Assembly (NCBI RefSeq): GCF_012396315.1
Contig: NZ_JAAXPF010000003.1
Span: forward strand, 184,971-248,970
Source of the DNA: Corynebacterium mucifaciens
GTDB taxonomy: Bacteria > Actinomycetota > Actinomycetes > Mycobacteriales > Mycobacteriaceae
Length of the DNA: 64,000 bases
Reading direction: 5' to 3'
The notes below the pieces were generated by a model that saw only the letters and a program-made list of their open reading frames with translations, was not told the DNA's origin and searched no databases. A program made the position numbers and the translations under genes. Below are positions 26,276-35,589 of this stretch, in pieces (within the stretch, counting starts at the first letter, position 1; every line of letters starts with the position of its first letter).

Positions 26276-27799
26276 ATGGAACGATTCTGGCGCGAGCTGC
26301 GGTGGCTCTGGGGCACGTCATGGCCCCTGTACGCAGCGACTGTGCTGGGAACGAACGTCATTTCCGCAATCGGCTCCATGCTCTTCGTGCGCTACCTCAT
26401 CCCCATGCCTGAGGTGCTCGAACTGGGCCTCGGCGGGCAGCTCGGCGCGATCGGCGTGATTTACGCGGTCGTGGCCGTGGTGCTCGGCGGAGTGGTCACG
26501 CTGTACCTGTTCCGCCCGGTGCTGGAGTGGCAGCGCCACCCCGACGGGCACGACCCGAACATGGTGCGCCACTTGGTCATGCGCCTGCCAGTGGCGCAAA
26601 CCATCATCGTGGTGGCGGTGTGGGGCATCGGCATCGCGATCGTGACAGTTGCGGCGTGGCGCGTCGACATCCAGCTTGCCTCGGTCGTCCTTGCCACCGC
26701 GTTGCTTACCGCGTTTGTCACCGCCGTGCTGACGTACCTGCAAGCGGAGCGCCTCGTGCGCCCCATCGCCGCGTCCGTGCTGGCCCGCCGGTTCGAGGAT
26801 TCCACGCTGCAGCCGCCGATCAAGTGGCAGCTGTACCTAACGTGGTTCACCACCTCCGCCGTGCCGATGGTGGGCGTGCTGCTGCTGACCATCGCCCAGC
26901 GCTACGACTACTTCACCGGCACCGTCGGCGAGCTCACCTCCGCCATCGTCGCGCTGACCACGGCAGGCATCGTCACGGGGTTCGTGGGCACGGCGCTGGT
27001 GATCATGAGCGTGGTCGACCCGATCAAGGAACTGCAGGCCGCAATCAACCGCGTGCGCCGCGGCGAGCAGAACACGCTGGTAGACATCTACGACGGCTCC
27101 GAGATCGGCGTGTTGCAGGCCGGATTCAACGAGATGATGCGCGGCCTTCGGGACCGCCAGCGGGTGCGCGACATCTTCGGCCACTACGTGGGCGCGGAGG
27201 TGGCGCAGAAGGCGCTTGAGGAGGTGCCGGAGCTCGGCGGCGAGGAGCGCAAAGTCGCCGTACTGTTCATCGACGTGGTCGGCTCCACTTCCTACGCCGT
27301 CGATCACACGCCGGAGGAAGTGGTTGCGGCGCTCAACGACTTCTTCGACGTTGTCGTAGACGTCGTGCACCGCAACAAGGGCGTGATCAACAAGTTCCAG
27401 GGCGACGCGGCGTTGGCCGTGTTCGGGGCACCCGTCTCGCTTCACGACGCAGCTTCGCACGCCCTCCAAGCCGCCCGCGAGCTACAACGCGACCTGGCTG
27501 GGCTCGAGCTTAAAGCCGGCATCGGCGTGGCCGCCGGCCACGTGGTGGCGGGCCACGTTGGCGGCGCGGACCGCTTCGAGTACACCGTCATCGGCGACGC
27601 CGTCAACGGCGCCGCTCGCCTGACCGACCTGGCGAAGGACACCCCGGGCATGGTGCTCACCAACGCCGCCACCCTGCGCACAGCCAACGAGGTGGAGCAG
27701 CAGCGCTGGACGTTGATGAAATCGGTGGAGCTGCGCGGCCGCGGCAAGATGACCCAGCTGGCCCGCCCGGTGCGCTCCACGCTGGCAGACCGTTACTAG
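26276..27799 (+). CDS. cyaB: Membrane-bound class III adenylate cyclase
   Basis: Makes cAMP from ATP, the ligand of GlxR (gene at 43572). In 507 residues there are six membrane segments (about 15-235), a HAMP domain (about 235-290; SVVDPIKELQAAINRVRRGE) and the catalytic domain (about 320-490). Metal-binding aspartates are in VLFIDVVGS and FQGDAALAVF. The lysine of NKFQGD and the aspartate of VIGDAVNGAARL are the adenine-selecting residues, so it is an adenylate and not a guanylate cyclase. Conserved beside topA in corynebacteria as I recall. It ends tail to tail with topA, overlapping by 4 bp. Confidence 0.93.
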   Translation: MERFWRELRWLWGTSWPLYAATVLGTNVISAIGSMLFVRYLIPMPEVLELGLGGQLGAIGVIYAVVAVVLGGVVTLYLFRPVLEWQRHPDGHDPNMVRHLVMRLPVAQTIIVVAVWGIGIAIVTVAAWRVDIQLASVVLATALLTAFVTAVLTYLQAERLVRPIAASVLARRFEDSTLQPPIKWQLYLTWFTTSAVPMVGVLLLTIAQRYDYFTGTVGELTSAIVALTTAGIVTGFVGTALVIMSVVDPIKELQAAINRVRRGEQNTLVDIYDGSEIGVLQAGFNEMMRGLRDRQRVRDIFGHYVGAEVAQKALEEVPELGGEERKVAVLFIDVVGSTSYAVDHTPEEVVAALNDFFDVVVDVVHRNKGVINKFQGDAALAVFGAPVSLHDAASHALQAARELQRDLAGLELKAGIGVAAGHVVAGHVGGADRFEYTVIGDAVNGAARLTDLAKDTPGMVLTNAATLRTANEVEQQRWTLMKSVELRGRGKMTQLARPVRSTLADRY

Positions 27800-30702
27800 C
27801 GCTTGCGGGCCTTGACCACGCGCTTGGTGGTCTTCTTCGGCTTGGTGGCCTTCTTAGTCGCTTTCTTCTTTGCGGCCTTCTTGGTGGCTTTCTTGCCGCC
27901 GTCCTCGGCCTCGCGGGCGCGGCGGGCGGAGAGCAGCTCGTTCGCCCGCTGGTCGGTCATCGTTTCCGGGGTGTCGCCGCGCTGTAGGGACGCGTTGGTT
28001 TCGCCGTCGGTGACGTAGGGGCCGAAGCGGCCGTCCTTGATGCTCATGGGCTTGCCGGAGACGTCGTTGTCACCGAGCATTTTCAGCGGCGGCTTGGCGG
28101 CGGCGCGGCCGCGGCGCTTCGGCTCGGCGTAGATGCGGCGCGCCTCATCCAGGGTGATGGAGAAGATCTGGTCTTCGGAGGCCAGCGAGCGGGAGTCGTT
28201 GCCCTTCTTCAGGTACGGGCCGTAGCGGCCGTTCTGCGCCGTAATCAGCTCGTCATCGGCCGGGTCCACGCCCACCTCACGCGGCAGCGAAAGCAGCTGC
28301 ATCGCCTCCTCGAAGGTGACGGTCGCGGGCTCCATGGAGGAAAACAGCGACGCGGTGGCAGGCTTGAGCTGCTCGTCCACGAGCTGCGCCATGCGCTTTT
28401 CTTTCTGCGCGGCCGCGGTCTTGGTCTCCCAGTTCTTCGCGCGCTTGCCTTCCTCGGCCCGCTGTTTGTCTTCCTCCGCGCGCTCGGCGGCGATGATCTC
28501 TTCGGCTCGGGCCTCGGCGCGCTCGCGCTCGTCGTCGCGCACGAGCTCCGTGACGTACGGGCCAAAGCGGCCCTCCTTGGCCACGATGGTGCGGCCGTTG
28601 TCGGGGTTGACACCCAACTCGCGGCCCGACTGCGGGGTGGCGAAGAGCTTCTCCGCCATCTCCAGCGTGATCTCGTCGGGCGTGGCAGATTCGGGCAGGT
28701 TGGCGCGCTGGTACTCGGGCTCGCCGTCGGCGGTGGTGCCGACGACGCGCTCGATGTACGGCCCGTAGCGGCCGACGCGGACCACGACGGGGCGGCCCTC
28801 AGCGTCGTCGAAGAGCGTCAGCGAGTTCGCCTGGCGCGCGTCAATGGATTCGAGGTTGTCCTCGATCATGTGCTTGAGCCCGCCGCGGCGCGCCAGCGCC
28901 TGCGCCATGGATTCCTTCGCGTCCGCGTCGCCGAAGTAGAAGCCGGACAGCCACCGGGTGCGGTCCTGGTTGCCGTGCGCAATCTCGTCCAGCTCGTCTT
29001 CCATGGACGAGGTGAAGTCGTAGTCCACCAGGGCGTCGAAGTTGTTCTCCAACAGCCCCACCACGGAAAACGCCACCCACGACGGCACGAGCGCGTTGCC
29101 GCGGGCGACCACGTACCCGCGGTCCTGGATGGTCTTGATGATGGAGGCGTAGGTGGACGGGCGCCCGATGCCTAGGTCTTCCATCTTCTTCACCAGCGAC
29201 GCCTCGGTGTAGCGCGCCGGCGGGTTGGTGGAGTGGCCGTCCGCCGTGACCTTTTCCGTGTTCAGCTCGTCGCCCTTCGCAAGCTGCGGCAGGCGGGTTT
29301 CATTGTCCTGGCGGTCGGAGTACGCGCGCAGCCAGCCGGGGAACGTCACGCTGCGGCCCGTCGCCGCGAACTCGCACGCCTCCCCCGCGGCGTCGCCGAG
29401 CACGGTGACCTTCATCGACGTTCCGCGCGCGTCCTGCATCTGAGAGGCCACCGTGCGCGCCCAGATCAGCTCGTAGAGTTTGAACTCCTCCGCGTCGAGC
29501 GCGCCGGCGAGCTGGCCGGGGGTGGCAAACCGCTCGCCGGCCGGGCGGATCGCCTCGTGTGCCTCCTGCGAGTTCTTCACCTTGCGGTCGTAGATGCGCG
29601 GGCTGTCGGTGACGTAATTTGCACCGTACAGCTCACGCGCGGCCGAACGCGCCGCGTCCAGGCCCTGCTGCGACAGCGAGGTCGAGTCCGTACGCATATA
29701 CGTGATGTGGCCGTTTTCGTACAGGCGCTGCGCAATGCGCATCGTGCGCGCGGAGGTGAAGTGCAATTTGCGTCCGGCTTCCTGCTGCAGCGTCGAGGTC
29801 ATAAACGGCGCGTACGGCTTGCGCGAGTACGGCTTCTCCTCCACCGCCGTGACCTGCATCGGCGCGGTGCCCAGGGCGTCGGCAAGCGCATGTGCCTTTT
29901 GCTTATCGACGACGAGCGCTTCGCCCTTCAGCCGCCCCCGGTCATCGAAGTCGCGACCCTGGGCGATGCGCTTGCCGTCCACGGCGACGAGCTTGGCGTC
30001 GAATTCGGTCGGGGTCTCCTTGGATGCGTCTTGAGGAACGAGAGACGCAACCAAGTCCCAGTACTCGGCGGAGATGAACGCCATGCGCTCACGTTCGCGC
30101 TCGACGATGACGCGGGTGGCCACAGACTGCACGCGTCCTGCGGACAGGCGCGGCATGACCTTCTTCCACAGCACGGGGGAGACCTCGTAGCCGTAGAGAC
30201 GGTCCAAGATGCGGCGGGTCTCCTGCGCGTCCACGAGGTCCATGTCCAGCTCGCGGGTGTTCGCCGCGGCGTCGCGGATGGCGGACTCCGTGATCTCGTT
30301 GAACACCATGCGCTCCACCGGCACCTTGGGGTTCAGCGTCTCCAGCAGATGCCAGGCAATGGCCTCACCCTCGCGGTCCGGGTCTGTCGCCAGCAGGAGC
30401 TTGTCCGCCTGCTTGAGCTTGGCTTTGAGGTCGGAGACCTTCTTCTTCTTGTCGCCGTCCACCACGTAGATAGGGGTGAAGCCGTCCTCTGGGTTCACCC
30501 CGAGTTTGGCCCACGGCTCCTTCTTGTACTTCGCGGGAATGTCGGCGGCGCGGCCGGGCAGGTCGCGGATGTGGCCGACGGAGGCCTCGACGATGAAGTC
30601 GTCGCCCAGATACTTCTGTATCTTCTTCGCCTTCGTTGCTGACTCCACGATGACCAGAGTCTTGCCGCCTGCAGCCACGTTGACTGACACCTCGTTTCGC
30701 AC
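27796..30702 (-). CDS. topA: DNA topoisomerase I
   Basis: Type IA enzyme that relaxes negative supercoils, 968 residues. The TOPRIM domain is at the N-terminus (TLVIVESATKAKKI, ATDPDREGEAIAWH) and the active-site tyrosine is in ITYMRTDST. Four to five Topo_C repeats follow (each with GRFGPY or RYGPY). A lysine-rich tail (KKATKKAAKKKATKK) is typical of actinobacterial TopA and aids processivity. The zinc-finger domains of E. coli TopA are absent, as usual in this phylum. GTG 30702 is preceded by AAGGGA at a good distance; the frame is open 14 codons further upstream. Confidence 0.95.
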   Translation of the reverse strand: MRNEVSVNVAAGGKTLVIVESATKAKKIQKYLGDDFIVEASVGHIRDLPGRAADIPAKYKKEPWAKLGVNPEDGFTPIYVVDGDKKKKVSDLKAKLKQADKLLLATDPDREGEAIAWHLLETLNPKVPVERMVFNEITESAIRDAAANTRELDMDLVDAQETRRILDRLYGYEVSPVLWKKVMPRLSAGRVQSVATRVIVERERERMAFISAEYWDLVASLVPQDASKETPTEFDAKLVAVDGKRIAQGRDFDDRGRLKGEALVVDKQKAHALADALGTAPMQVTAVEEKPYSRKPYAPFMTSTLQQEAGRKLHFTSARTMRIAQRLYENGHITYMRTDSTSLSQQGLDAARSAARELYGANYVTDSPRIYDRKVKNSQEAHEAIRPAGERFATPGQLAGALDAEEFKLYELIWARTVASQMQDARGTSMKVTVLGDAAGEACEFAATGRSVTFPGWLRAYSDRQDNETRLPQLAKGDELNTEKVTADGHSTNPPARYTEASLVKKMEDLGIGRPSTYASIIKTIQDRGYVVARGNALVPSWVAFSVVGLLENNFDALVDYDFTSSMEDELDEIAHGNQDRTRWLSGFYFGDADAKESMAQALARRGGLKHMIEDNLESIDARQANSLTLFDDAEGRPVVVRVGRYGPYIERVVGTTADGEPEYQRANLPESATPDEITLEMAEKLFATPQSGRELGVNPDNGRTIVAKEGRFGPYVTELVRDDERERAEARAEEIIAAERAEEDKQRAEEGKRAKNWETKTAAAQKEKRMAQLVDEQLKPATASLFSSMEPATVTFEEAMQLLSLPREVGVDPADDELITAQNGRYGPYLKKGNDSRSLASEDQIFSITLDEARRIYAEPKRRGRAAAKPPLKMLGDNDVSGKPMSIKDGRFGPYVTDGETNASLQRGDTPETMTDQRANELLSARRAREAEDGGKKATKKAAKKKATKKATKPKKTTKRVVKARKR

Positions 30703-30758
30703 AGAAGTTATTCCCTTAGAGACAACTAGCACACGATTGTGCACCCAGGTAATACAGC

Positions 30759-30764
30759 TACACT
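30759..30764 (+). promoter_or_regulatory. Candidate dedA -10 box TACACT
   Basis: TACACT lies 6 nt before a GTG at 30771. Transcription should begin at about 30771, giving either a leaderless start there or a 45-nt leader to the GTG at 30816. Confidence 0.45.
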
Positions 30765-30815
30765 GCTCGGGTGCCCCGCTTCCGCCCGAATCGGGGACGG
30801 AAAGGATGCGTCTTC

Positions 30816-31442
30816 GTGGTCGATTCCCTCATCGATTTCTTGCACACCCTCATGGCGATGCCCGTGTTCTATCCGATCGTCGTTGTGCTCATCATCGCGG
30901 ACGCCCTCGCGCCGGTCGTGCCGTCGGAGACCGTACTGAACCTCGCCGGCGCGTTTTCCGCCTCGCGCGAGGTGCCCAACGCCTGGGGTGTCATCCTCGC
31001 AGCCATTATCGGCGGGATCATCGGCGACAACATCTGCTTTGCCCTCGGCGGCAAGCTCATCCACCGCGTGGACAGCCTGGACCCGGAGTCGAAGGCCGGC
31101 CAGGCCATCCAGTGGGTGCGCCGGAACATGAACCGCGGGGCGGGCGCGACCATCATCGTCGCCCGCTTCATTCCATGGGCGCGCTGGGTGGCCACGATCG
31201 TGCTCGGATCGGTGCGCTACAACTGGTTCAAGTTCGTCTTCTTCGACACCCTCGGCGTGATCTTCTGGGCCTTCTTGAGCGTCGGCGTGGGATACCTAGG
31301 GGGGCGCATCCTGCAGGACTACCCGCTGCTCGCCATGCTGCTCGGCGTGGTGCTGGGCTCCACCGTCGGCTACCTCATTCAAAAGGCGCAAAACCGCCTC
31401 GCGGAGTGGCGCGACGTACGCCAAGGCGTCAGCGCAGTATGA
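30816..31442 (+). CDS. DedA family membrane protein
   Basis: Membrane protein of 208 residues of the DedA/VTT family, whose members flip undecaprenyl phosphate or phospholipids. The family pattern is present: a conserved acidic residue in PVVPSETVLNLAG, the glycine-rich GGIIGDNICFALGG and the arginine motif RFIPWARW. It has four to five hydrophobic segments. I chose the GTG at 30816 because GGAAAGGA lies 9 nt ahead. A leaderless start at 30771 would add a basic 15-residue N-terminus (MPRFRPNRGRKGCVF). Divergent from topA. Confidence 0.88.
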   Translation: MVDSLIDFLHTLMAMPVFYPIVVVLIIADALAPVVPSETVLNLAGAFSASREVPNAWGVILAAIIGGIIGDNICFALGGKLIHRVDSLDPESKAGQAIQWVRRNMNRGAGATIIVARFIPWARWVATIVLGSVRYNWFKFVFFDTLGVIFWAFLSVGVGYLGGRILQDYPLLAMLLGVVLGSTVGYLIQKAQNRLAEWRDVRQGVSAV

Positions 31443-31445
31443 AAA

Positions 31446-31469
31446 ACGGGGCTTCGAGCGAAGCCCCGT
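31446..31469 (-). terminator. Terminator of the cold-shock gene
   Basis: An 11-bp stem (ACGGGGCTTCG / CGAAGCCCCGT) with a 2-nt loop. On the reverse strand it is followed by TTTTC. It also lies 4 nt beyond the dedA stop and may serve both genes. Confidence 0.85.
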
Positions 31470-31485
31470 CGATACGCAGAACGCG

Positions 31486-31689
31486 CTAGATTGCGCGCAC
31501 CTGCTGGGCCTGCGGGCCCTTTGCGCCCTCGCCGACCTCGAACTCGACCTGCTGGTTTTCTTCCAGGGTGCGGAAGCCGGAGCCCTGGATCTCGGAGTAG
31601 TGGACGAAGACGTCGGAGGAGCCGTCGTCCGGAGCGATGAAGCCGAAGCCCTTTTCTGCGTTGAACCACTTAACAGTTCCGGTTGCCAT
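31486..31689 (-). CDS. cspA: Cold-shock protein
   Basis: A single cold-shock domain of 67 residues binding single-stranded RNA and DNA. RNP-1 is KGFGFI and RNP-2 is VFVHYSEI; the start [18 protein letters not shown] is typical. It probably acts as an RNA chaperone. The open frame extends 45 codons upstream, but the ATG at 31689 follows an AAAGG ribosome site and starts the conserved domain. The untranslated leader appears long, as is common for csp genes; no promoter box was clear. Confidence 0.95.
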   Translation of the reverse strand: MATGTVKWFNAEKGFGFIAPDDGSSDVFVHYSEIQGSGFRTLEENQQVEFEVGEGAKGPQAQQVRAI

Positions 31690-31870
31690 GGTGAAACCTT
31701 TCAAAAAATTGAGTGATGATGTCGTCCACCAGGGCCTAATCGGGTCCTGGTGCCCGCGTGCACAATCCTCGCGAGCACCTCTTCGGGCGCACACAAAATC
31801 TGTGACCGCCACCCAGTCTGCCATGAATTGCGGGCTTTAGCACTGGCGAGTGGCATACTTCCCAGTCATC

Positions 31871-34216
31871 ATGGTCTCCCCCTTCGGCGCCGAGCTCGTC
31901 GGCGCACTCGAGCGCAGCCACCCGTCGGCCACCATCACCCACGTCGAGCATGTGCCTGCACGTCTGGCGCGTTACGCCGCGTGGCCCGAGTGGGTGGAGC
32001 CGAGGCTGCGGCGCGTGCTTACCGACGCTGGCGTCGCCTCGCCCTACCTCCACCAGGCTCAGTGCGCGGAGCTTGCCTGGCAGGGGCGCGACGTGGTGGT
32101 GTCCACGGGGACCTCGTCCGGCAAGTCCCTGGGCTACCAGTTACCGGTGCTCACGGCACTGGCCCAGGACCCCACGGCGTGCGCGGTGTACCTCACGCCC
32201 ACCAAAGCGCTGGGCTCCGACCAGCTGCAGGCCACGCTGCGGATGACGCAAGGCGCGGGGCTGGAGGGCATCCACCCGGCCCCGTACGACGGGGACACGC
32301 CGGTGGAATCCCGCGCCGGCATCCGCGAGCATTCTCGCTACGTGTTTACCAACCCCGACATGCTCCACGCGGGCATGCTGGGTTCGCACGCGCGGTGGGC
32401 GCGGCTGCTGCGGCACCTGAAATACATCGTTGTGGACGAGTGCCACACGTACCGCGGCGTGTTCGGCGCAAACGTGGCGCTGGTGCTGCGCCGGCTGCTG
32501 CGCATCGCGTCAGCCTACGGGTCGTCGCCGACGTTGATCTACGCCTCCGCCACCGCGGCGGACCCGGCCGGGCAGGCGCTGCGACTCAGCGGACGTGAGG
32601 CTGTGGCCGTGACCGACGACGCCGCGCCCGCCGGCGAGCGCACCATCGTGCTGTGGGAGCCCGGCTTTATTGAAGGCGCCGAGGGCGAGGGAGGCGCACC
32701 AGTGCGCTATCCAGCCACGACCGAGGCGGCCTCCGTATCCGCCCAGCTTCTGCTCCAAGGCGCGCGCACGCTCACGTTCGTGCGCTCCCGGCGCGCCGCG
32801 GAGACGGTGGCCATGCGCACGCAGGAGCACCTCGTGGTGGCGGGCCGAGCGGACATGGCTGACCGCGTGGCACCGTACCGCGCGGGCTACCTGGCCGAGG
32901 ACCGCCGCGAGTTGGAGCGCCGCCTGGACGAAGGCGAGCTACTCGGCGTGGCCTCCACCAACGCGCTGGAGCTGGGCATTGACGTGGGCGGGCTGGACGC
33001 GGTGGTGATGGCCGGCTTCCCGGGGACGGTGGCGTCCTTCCGCCAGCAGGCCGGGCGCGCGGGCAGGCGCGGCCAGGGCTCGGTGGCGGTGCTGGTGGCG
33101 CGCGACGAACCGATGGACACCTATTTGGTGCACCACCCCGCCGCTTTGTTGGGCAAACCGGTGGAAAACAGCGTGTTCGATCCCTCCAATCCGTATATCT
33201 TGCGCGGGCATATGTTCTGCGCCGCGGTCGAGCGGCCGCTGACCGAGGCGGACGTCGACGCGTTCGGCGCCCGCGGCGTCGTGGACGACCTCACGGCAGC
33301 GGGTCTGCTGCGCGGCCGTCCCAAGGGCTGGTTCGCGGTGCCGCAGCTGGACGGCGAGCTCACCCCGGAAACCGCGCACGCTTCGGTGTCCCTCCGTGGC
33401 GGCGTGGGCGAGCAGGTGATGATCGTGGACGTCACCGACGGGCGCCTGCTCGGCACGGTAGATGCCGCCCGGGCGATGAGCCAGGTCCACGACGGCGCGG
33501 TGTACATCCACCAGGGCGAGTACTTCGTGGTGCAGTCCCTGGACTTGGATGATTACGTCGCGCTGGTGGCGCCGGAGCGGCCGGACTACTCCACGCAGGC
33601 GCGATCAACCACGGACATCACCATCTTGGGCACACCCCACGAGCTGGTGAACCCGTCGCCGGGCCTGTGGGTGGCAAGTGTCGACGTCGAGGTGCTCGAC
33701 CGGGTCACCGGCTACGTGGTACGGCTTGCCGACGGCACCGTCAGCGAGCACATCCCGCTCGACCTCCCGGAGCAGCGCTTGGTCACCCGCGCGGTGGCCT
33801 ACACCATTGACCCGATGGTGCTGGACGAGCTGGGGATCACCGCCGGCGAGACCCCGGGCGCGCTGCACGCCGCCGAGCACGCCGCCATCGGCCTGCTGCC
33901 GCTGTTGGCCACCTGCGACCGCTGGGACATCGGCGGTGTCTCCACCGCCCTGCACCCGGACACGATGTTGCCCACCGTGTTCGTCTACGACGGCCACCCG
34001 GGCGGCGCGGGCTTCGCCGACGAAGGCTTCGCCCGCTTCCACGAATGGATCGAGGCCACCTGGGAGACCGTGCGCTCCTGCGGCTGCGAGGACGGCTGCC
34101 CGTCGTGCGTGCAGTCGCCGAAGTGCGGCAACGGCAACCAGCCGCTGGACAAGCGCGCCGCGCTGAAGCTGCTCGGCGCGCTTGTGACCATGACGGCGGG
34201 CCAGGCGCGACGCTAG
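31871..34216 (+). CDS. DEAD/DEAH-box helicase with DUF1998 zinc cluster (MrfA-like)
   Basis: Superfamily 2 helicase of 781 residues. Motif I is STGTSSGKS, Ia TPTKAL, II VVDECH (DECH), III YASATA and VI QAGRAGRRGQ. The C-terminal DUF1998-type region has the four-cysteine cluster CGCEDGCPSCVQSPKCG. Bacillus MrfA, of the same architecture, takes part in repair of mitomycin-type damage. In actinobacteria the family is always found beside a Tad-like operon, as here ('helicase/secretion neighbourhood'). ATG 31871 follows a CATACT box; an in-frame GTG at 31850 is the alternative start. Confidence 0.92.
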   Translation: MVSPFGAELVGALERSHPSATITHVEHVPARLARYAAWPEWVEPRLRRVLTDAGVASPYLHQAQCAELAWQGRDVVVSTGTSSGKSLGYQLPVLTALAQDPTACAVYLTPTKALGSDQLQATLRMTQGAGLEGIHPAPYDGDTPVESRAGIREHSRYVFTNPDMLHAGMLGSHARWARLLRHLKYIVVDECHTYRGVFGANVALVLRRLLRIASAYGSSPTLIYASATAADPAGQALRLSGREAVAVTDDAAPAGERTIVLWEPGFIEGAEGEGGAPVRYPATTEAASVSAQLLLQGARTLTFVRSRRAAETVAMRTQEHLVVAGRADMADRVAPYRAGYLAEDRRELERRLDEGELLGVASTNALELGIDVGGLDAVVMAGFPGTVASFRQQAGRAGRRGQGSVAVLVARDEPMDTYLVHHPAALLGKPVENSVFDPSNPYILRGHMFCAAVERPLTEADVDAFGARGVVDDLTAAGLLRGRPKGWFAVPQLDGELTPETAHASVSLRGGVGEQVMIVDVTDGRLLGTVDAARAMSQVHDGAVYIHQGEYFVVQSLDLDDYVALVAPERPDYSTQARSTTDITILGTPHELVNPSPGLWVASVDVEVLDRVTGYVVRLADGTVSEHIPLDLPEQRLVTRAVAYTIDPMVLDELGITAGETPGALHAAEHAAIGLLPLLATCDRWDIGGVSTALHPDTMLPTVFVYDGHPGGAGFADEGFARFHEWIEATWETVRSCGCEDGCPSCVQSPKCGNGNQPLDKRAALKLLGALVTMTAGQARR

Positions 34217-34219
34217 GGC

Positions 34220-34534
34220 TTAGGGCCCGGCGCGCGCGGCGGCCTCCGCTCGACGGCGGGTGGCAGCGACCACAATGTCGCCTGCGGTGAACTCGCAGGA
34301 CGCCAGACGGGCACCGTTGAGTTCCGTCGTTCGCCGTGCCGCCGCGCAGGCATCAGCGCCCCGGTACAAGGCGCTCGCGCCTGCCACCGCCGCGAGGTCG
34401 GCTGCGACACGCACCCGGTGGGTGTCCGCCACCTGTACCCCGAGCGCCACCACCGCCAGCGCCAGCGAGACGACGGCGGTGATGATGCCGCTCGCGGTGA
34501 CGGTGGCGGAGCCTTCGTCGTCACGCAGCTGCAT
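34220..34534 (-). CDS. TadE-like protein (Rv3654c type)
   Basis: Protein of 104 residues with a short charged N-terminus (MQLRDDEGSATVTASG), one hydrophobic helix (about 17-37) and a basic extracytoplasmic part with two cysteines. The DEGSATVTA segment resembles the processing region of TadE/TadG pseudopilins. The start overlaps the previous stop by one base (TGATG). Last gene of the Tad operon, convergent with the helicase gene 3 bp away. A surface-pilus or secretion role is inferred from the locus. Confidence 0.8.
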   Translation of the reverse strand: MQLRDDEGSATVTASGIITAVVSLALAVVALGVQVADTHRVRVAADLAAVAGASALYRGADACAAARRTTELNGARLASCEFTAGDIVVAATRRRAEAAARAGP

Positions 34535-34803
34535 CAGAACTCCACGGGAAACACTGCGGTGGCGCGCATGGTGCCGACCGGGGCGGGGACGGTAGCTTCG
34601 GCCGTGGCAAGCCCGGCGCGCTCGGTGACCTCGACCGCGCCCCGCGGCGCCGAGTAATCGACGCCGAGGGCGTACGCGCGGGCTGCCGCGCCAGCGACAT
34701 CGACGGCCGTGATGTAGGCGGCGACGGTAGCGATGCCACCCACAATGGCCACGGTGACGACCACGAGGGCGGACAGCGACAGCGCGGTTTCAACGGTGCT
34801 CAT
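34534..34803 (-). CDS. TadE-like pseudopilin (Rv3655c type)
   Basis: Protein of 89 residues starting MSTVETALSLSALVVVTVAI, a hydrophobic helix preceded by a glutamate at position 5, followed by an Ala-rich extracellular part. It resembles a minor pilin that needs little or no leader removal. Overlaps its neighbours by one base on both sides (TAATG and TGATG), so translation is coupled across three genes. Confidence 0.8.
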   Translation of the reverse strand: MSTVETALSLSALVVVTVAIVGGIATVAAYITAVDVAGAAARAYALGVDYSAPRGAVEVTERAGLATAEATVPAPVGTMRATAVFPVEF

Positions 34804-35024
34804 TAGCCGGGCGTGTTGCTCAGAGCGTCGGTGATGACGCCCTCGATGGCGTTGGTGACGGCGTCGCCGTTGACGACGAGGTAGAGCACGCCAGCAAGCG
34901 CGGCGGCCGCGAGGCTCCCGAAGGCGTATTCGATGGTGCTCATGCCCTGCTCAGAGCGCATTTTTCGTACTCGAGACGCAGCGTACAGGGAGGCGGATGT
35001 AAGTGCAGAGTTGAGGCGGTGCAT
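34803..35024 (-). CDS. Flp-type pilin, DUF4244
   Basis: Protein of 73 residues. A basic leader ends SEQG and is followed by MSTIEYAFGSLAAAALAG, matching the G/x cut site with glutamate at +5 used by prepilin peptidases of Flp/Tad systems. The mature part would be about 46 residues, mostly one helix. It is therefore the probable main pilin of this locus. A good AGAAGGAG site precedes the ATG. No prepilin peptidase gene is present in the window. Confidence 0.82.
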   Translation of the reverse strand: MHRLNSALTSASLYAASRVRKMRSEQGMSTIEYAFGSLAAAALAGVLYLVVNGDAVTNAIEGVITDALSNTPG

Positions 35025-35037
35025 GGGAATTCTCCTT

Positions 35038-35589
35038 CTAGTGGATGAGTGTTTGGCCGAGGCTGATCACCGCGGGTGCGAGCCCGAGGACGAAAAACGC
35101 CGGCAGGAAGCATGCGGTCAGCGGGATGGCGATGAGCACGCCCGCACGTTCCGCTTTGGCTTTGGCTCGGTCCCCCGCGGTCGCCCGGAGCTGGGCGGCG
35201 ATGCGCCTGCAGCCGTCGGCGAGCGAGGTCCCGGAGGCGGCGGATAAGGTCACAAGCCCTGCCAAGTCCTCGCCACCGGGAAGGTGGCGGAGCTCGGTCC
35301 AGGCGCGCTGAGGTTCAACCCCCAGCGCCGTCAGCGAGGCCACGGTGTGCCACGGGCCGCGGCCACCGACGTAGGTGTCGGCGACTGCGGCGGCCGCCGC
35401 ACCGGCAGGCAGGCCCGCTGAGACACAGGCCGCGAAGAGCTCGATGTCGCTCGCGCAGCGCTCCGCATCGGCGGCGAAGGGACCGTCGCGCGGAGCCTTC
35501 GGGGTGGTGGTGGTGACCCGCCCCGCCGGGACTGCCGGGGCAACCGCGAGGGCGCCCGCGATGAGGAGGGCGGGCAGCACGCCGATCAT
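35038..35589 (-). CDS. tadC: Type II secretion F-domain protein, TadC-like
   Basis: Protein of 183 residues. An N-terminal hydrophobic segment is followed by the F-domain helices (CASDIELFAACVSAGLPAG, TLSAASGTSLADGCRRIA) and a C-terminal membrane pair. It should form the inner-membrane platform together with the TadB-like protein. The ATG at 35589 overlaps the upstream stop by 4 bp; the longer open frame overlaps tadB and lacks hydrophobic character. Confidence 0.85.
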   Translation of the reverse strand: MIGVLPALLIAGALAVAPAVPAGRVTTTTPKAPRDGPFAADAERCASDIELFAACVSAGLPAGAAAAAVADTYVGGRGPWHTVASLTALGVEPQRAWTELRHLPGGEDLAGLVTLSAASGTSLADGCRRIAAQLRATAGDRAKAKAERAGVLIAIPLTACFLPAFFVLGLAPAVISLGQTLIH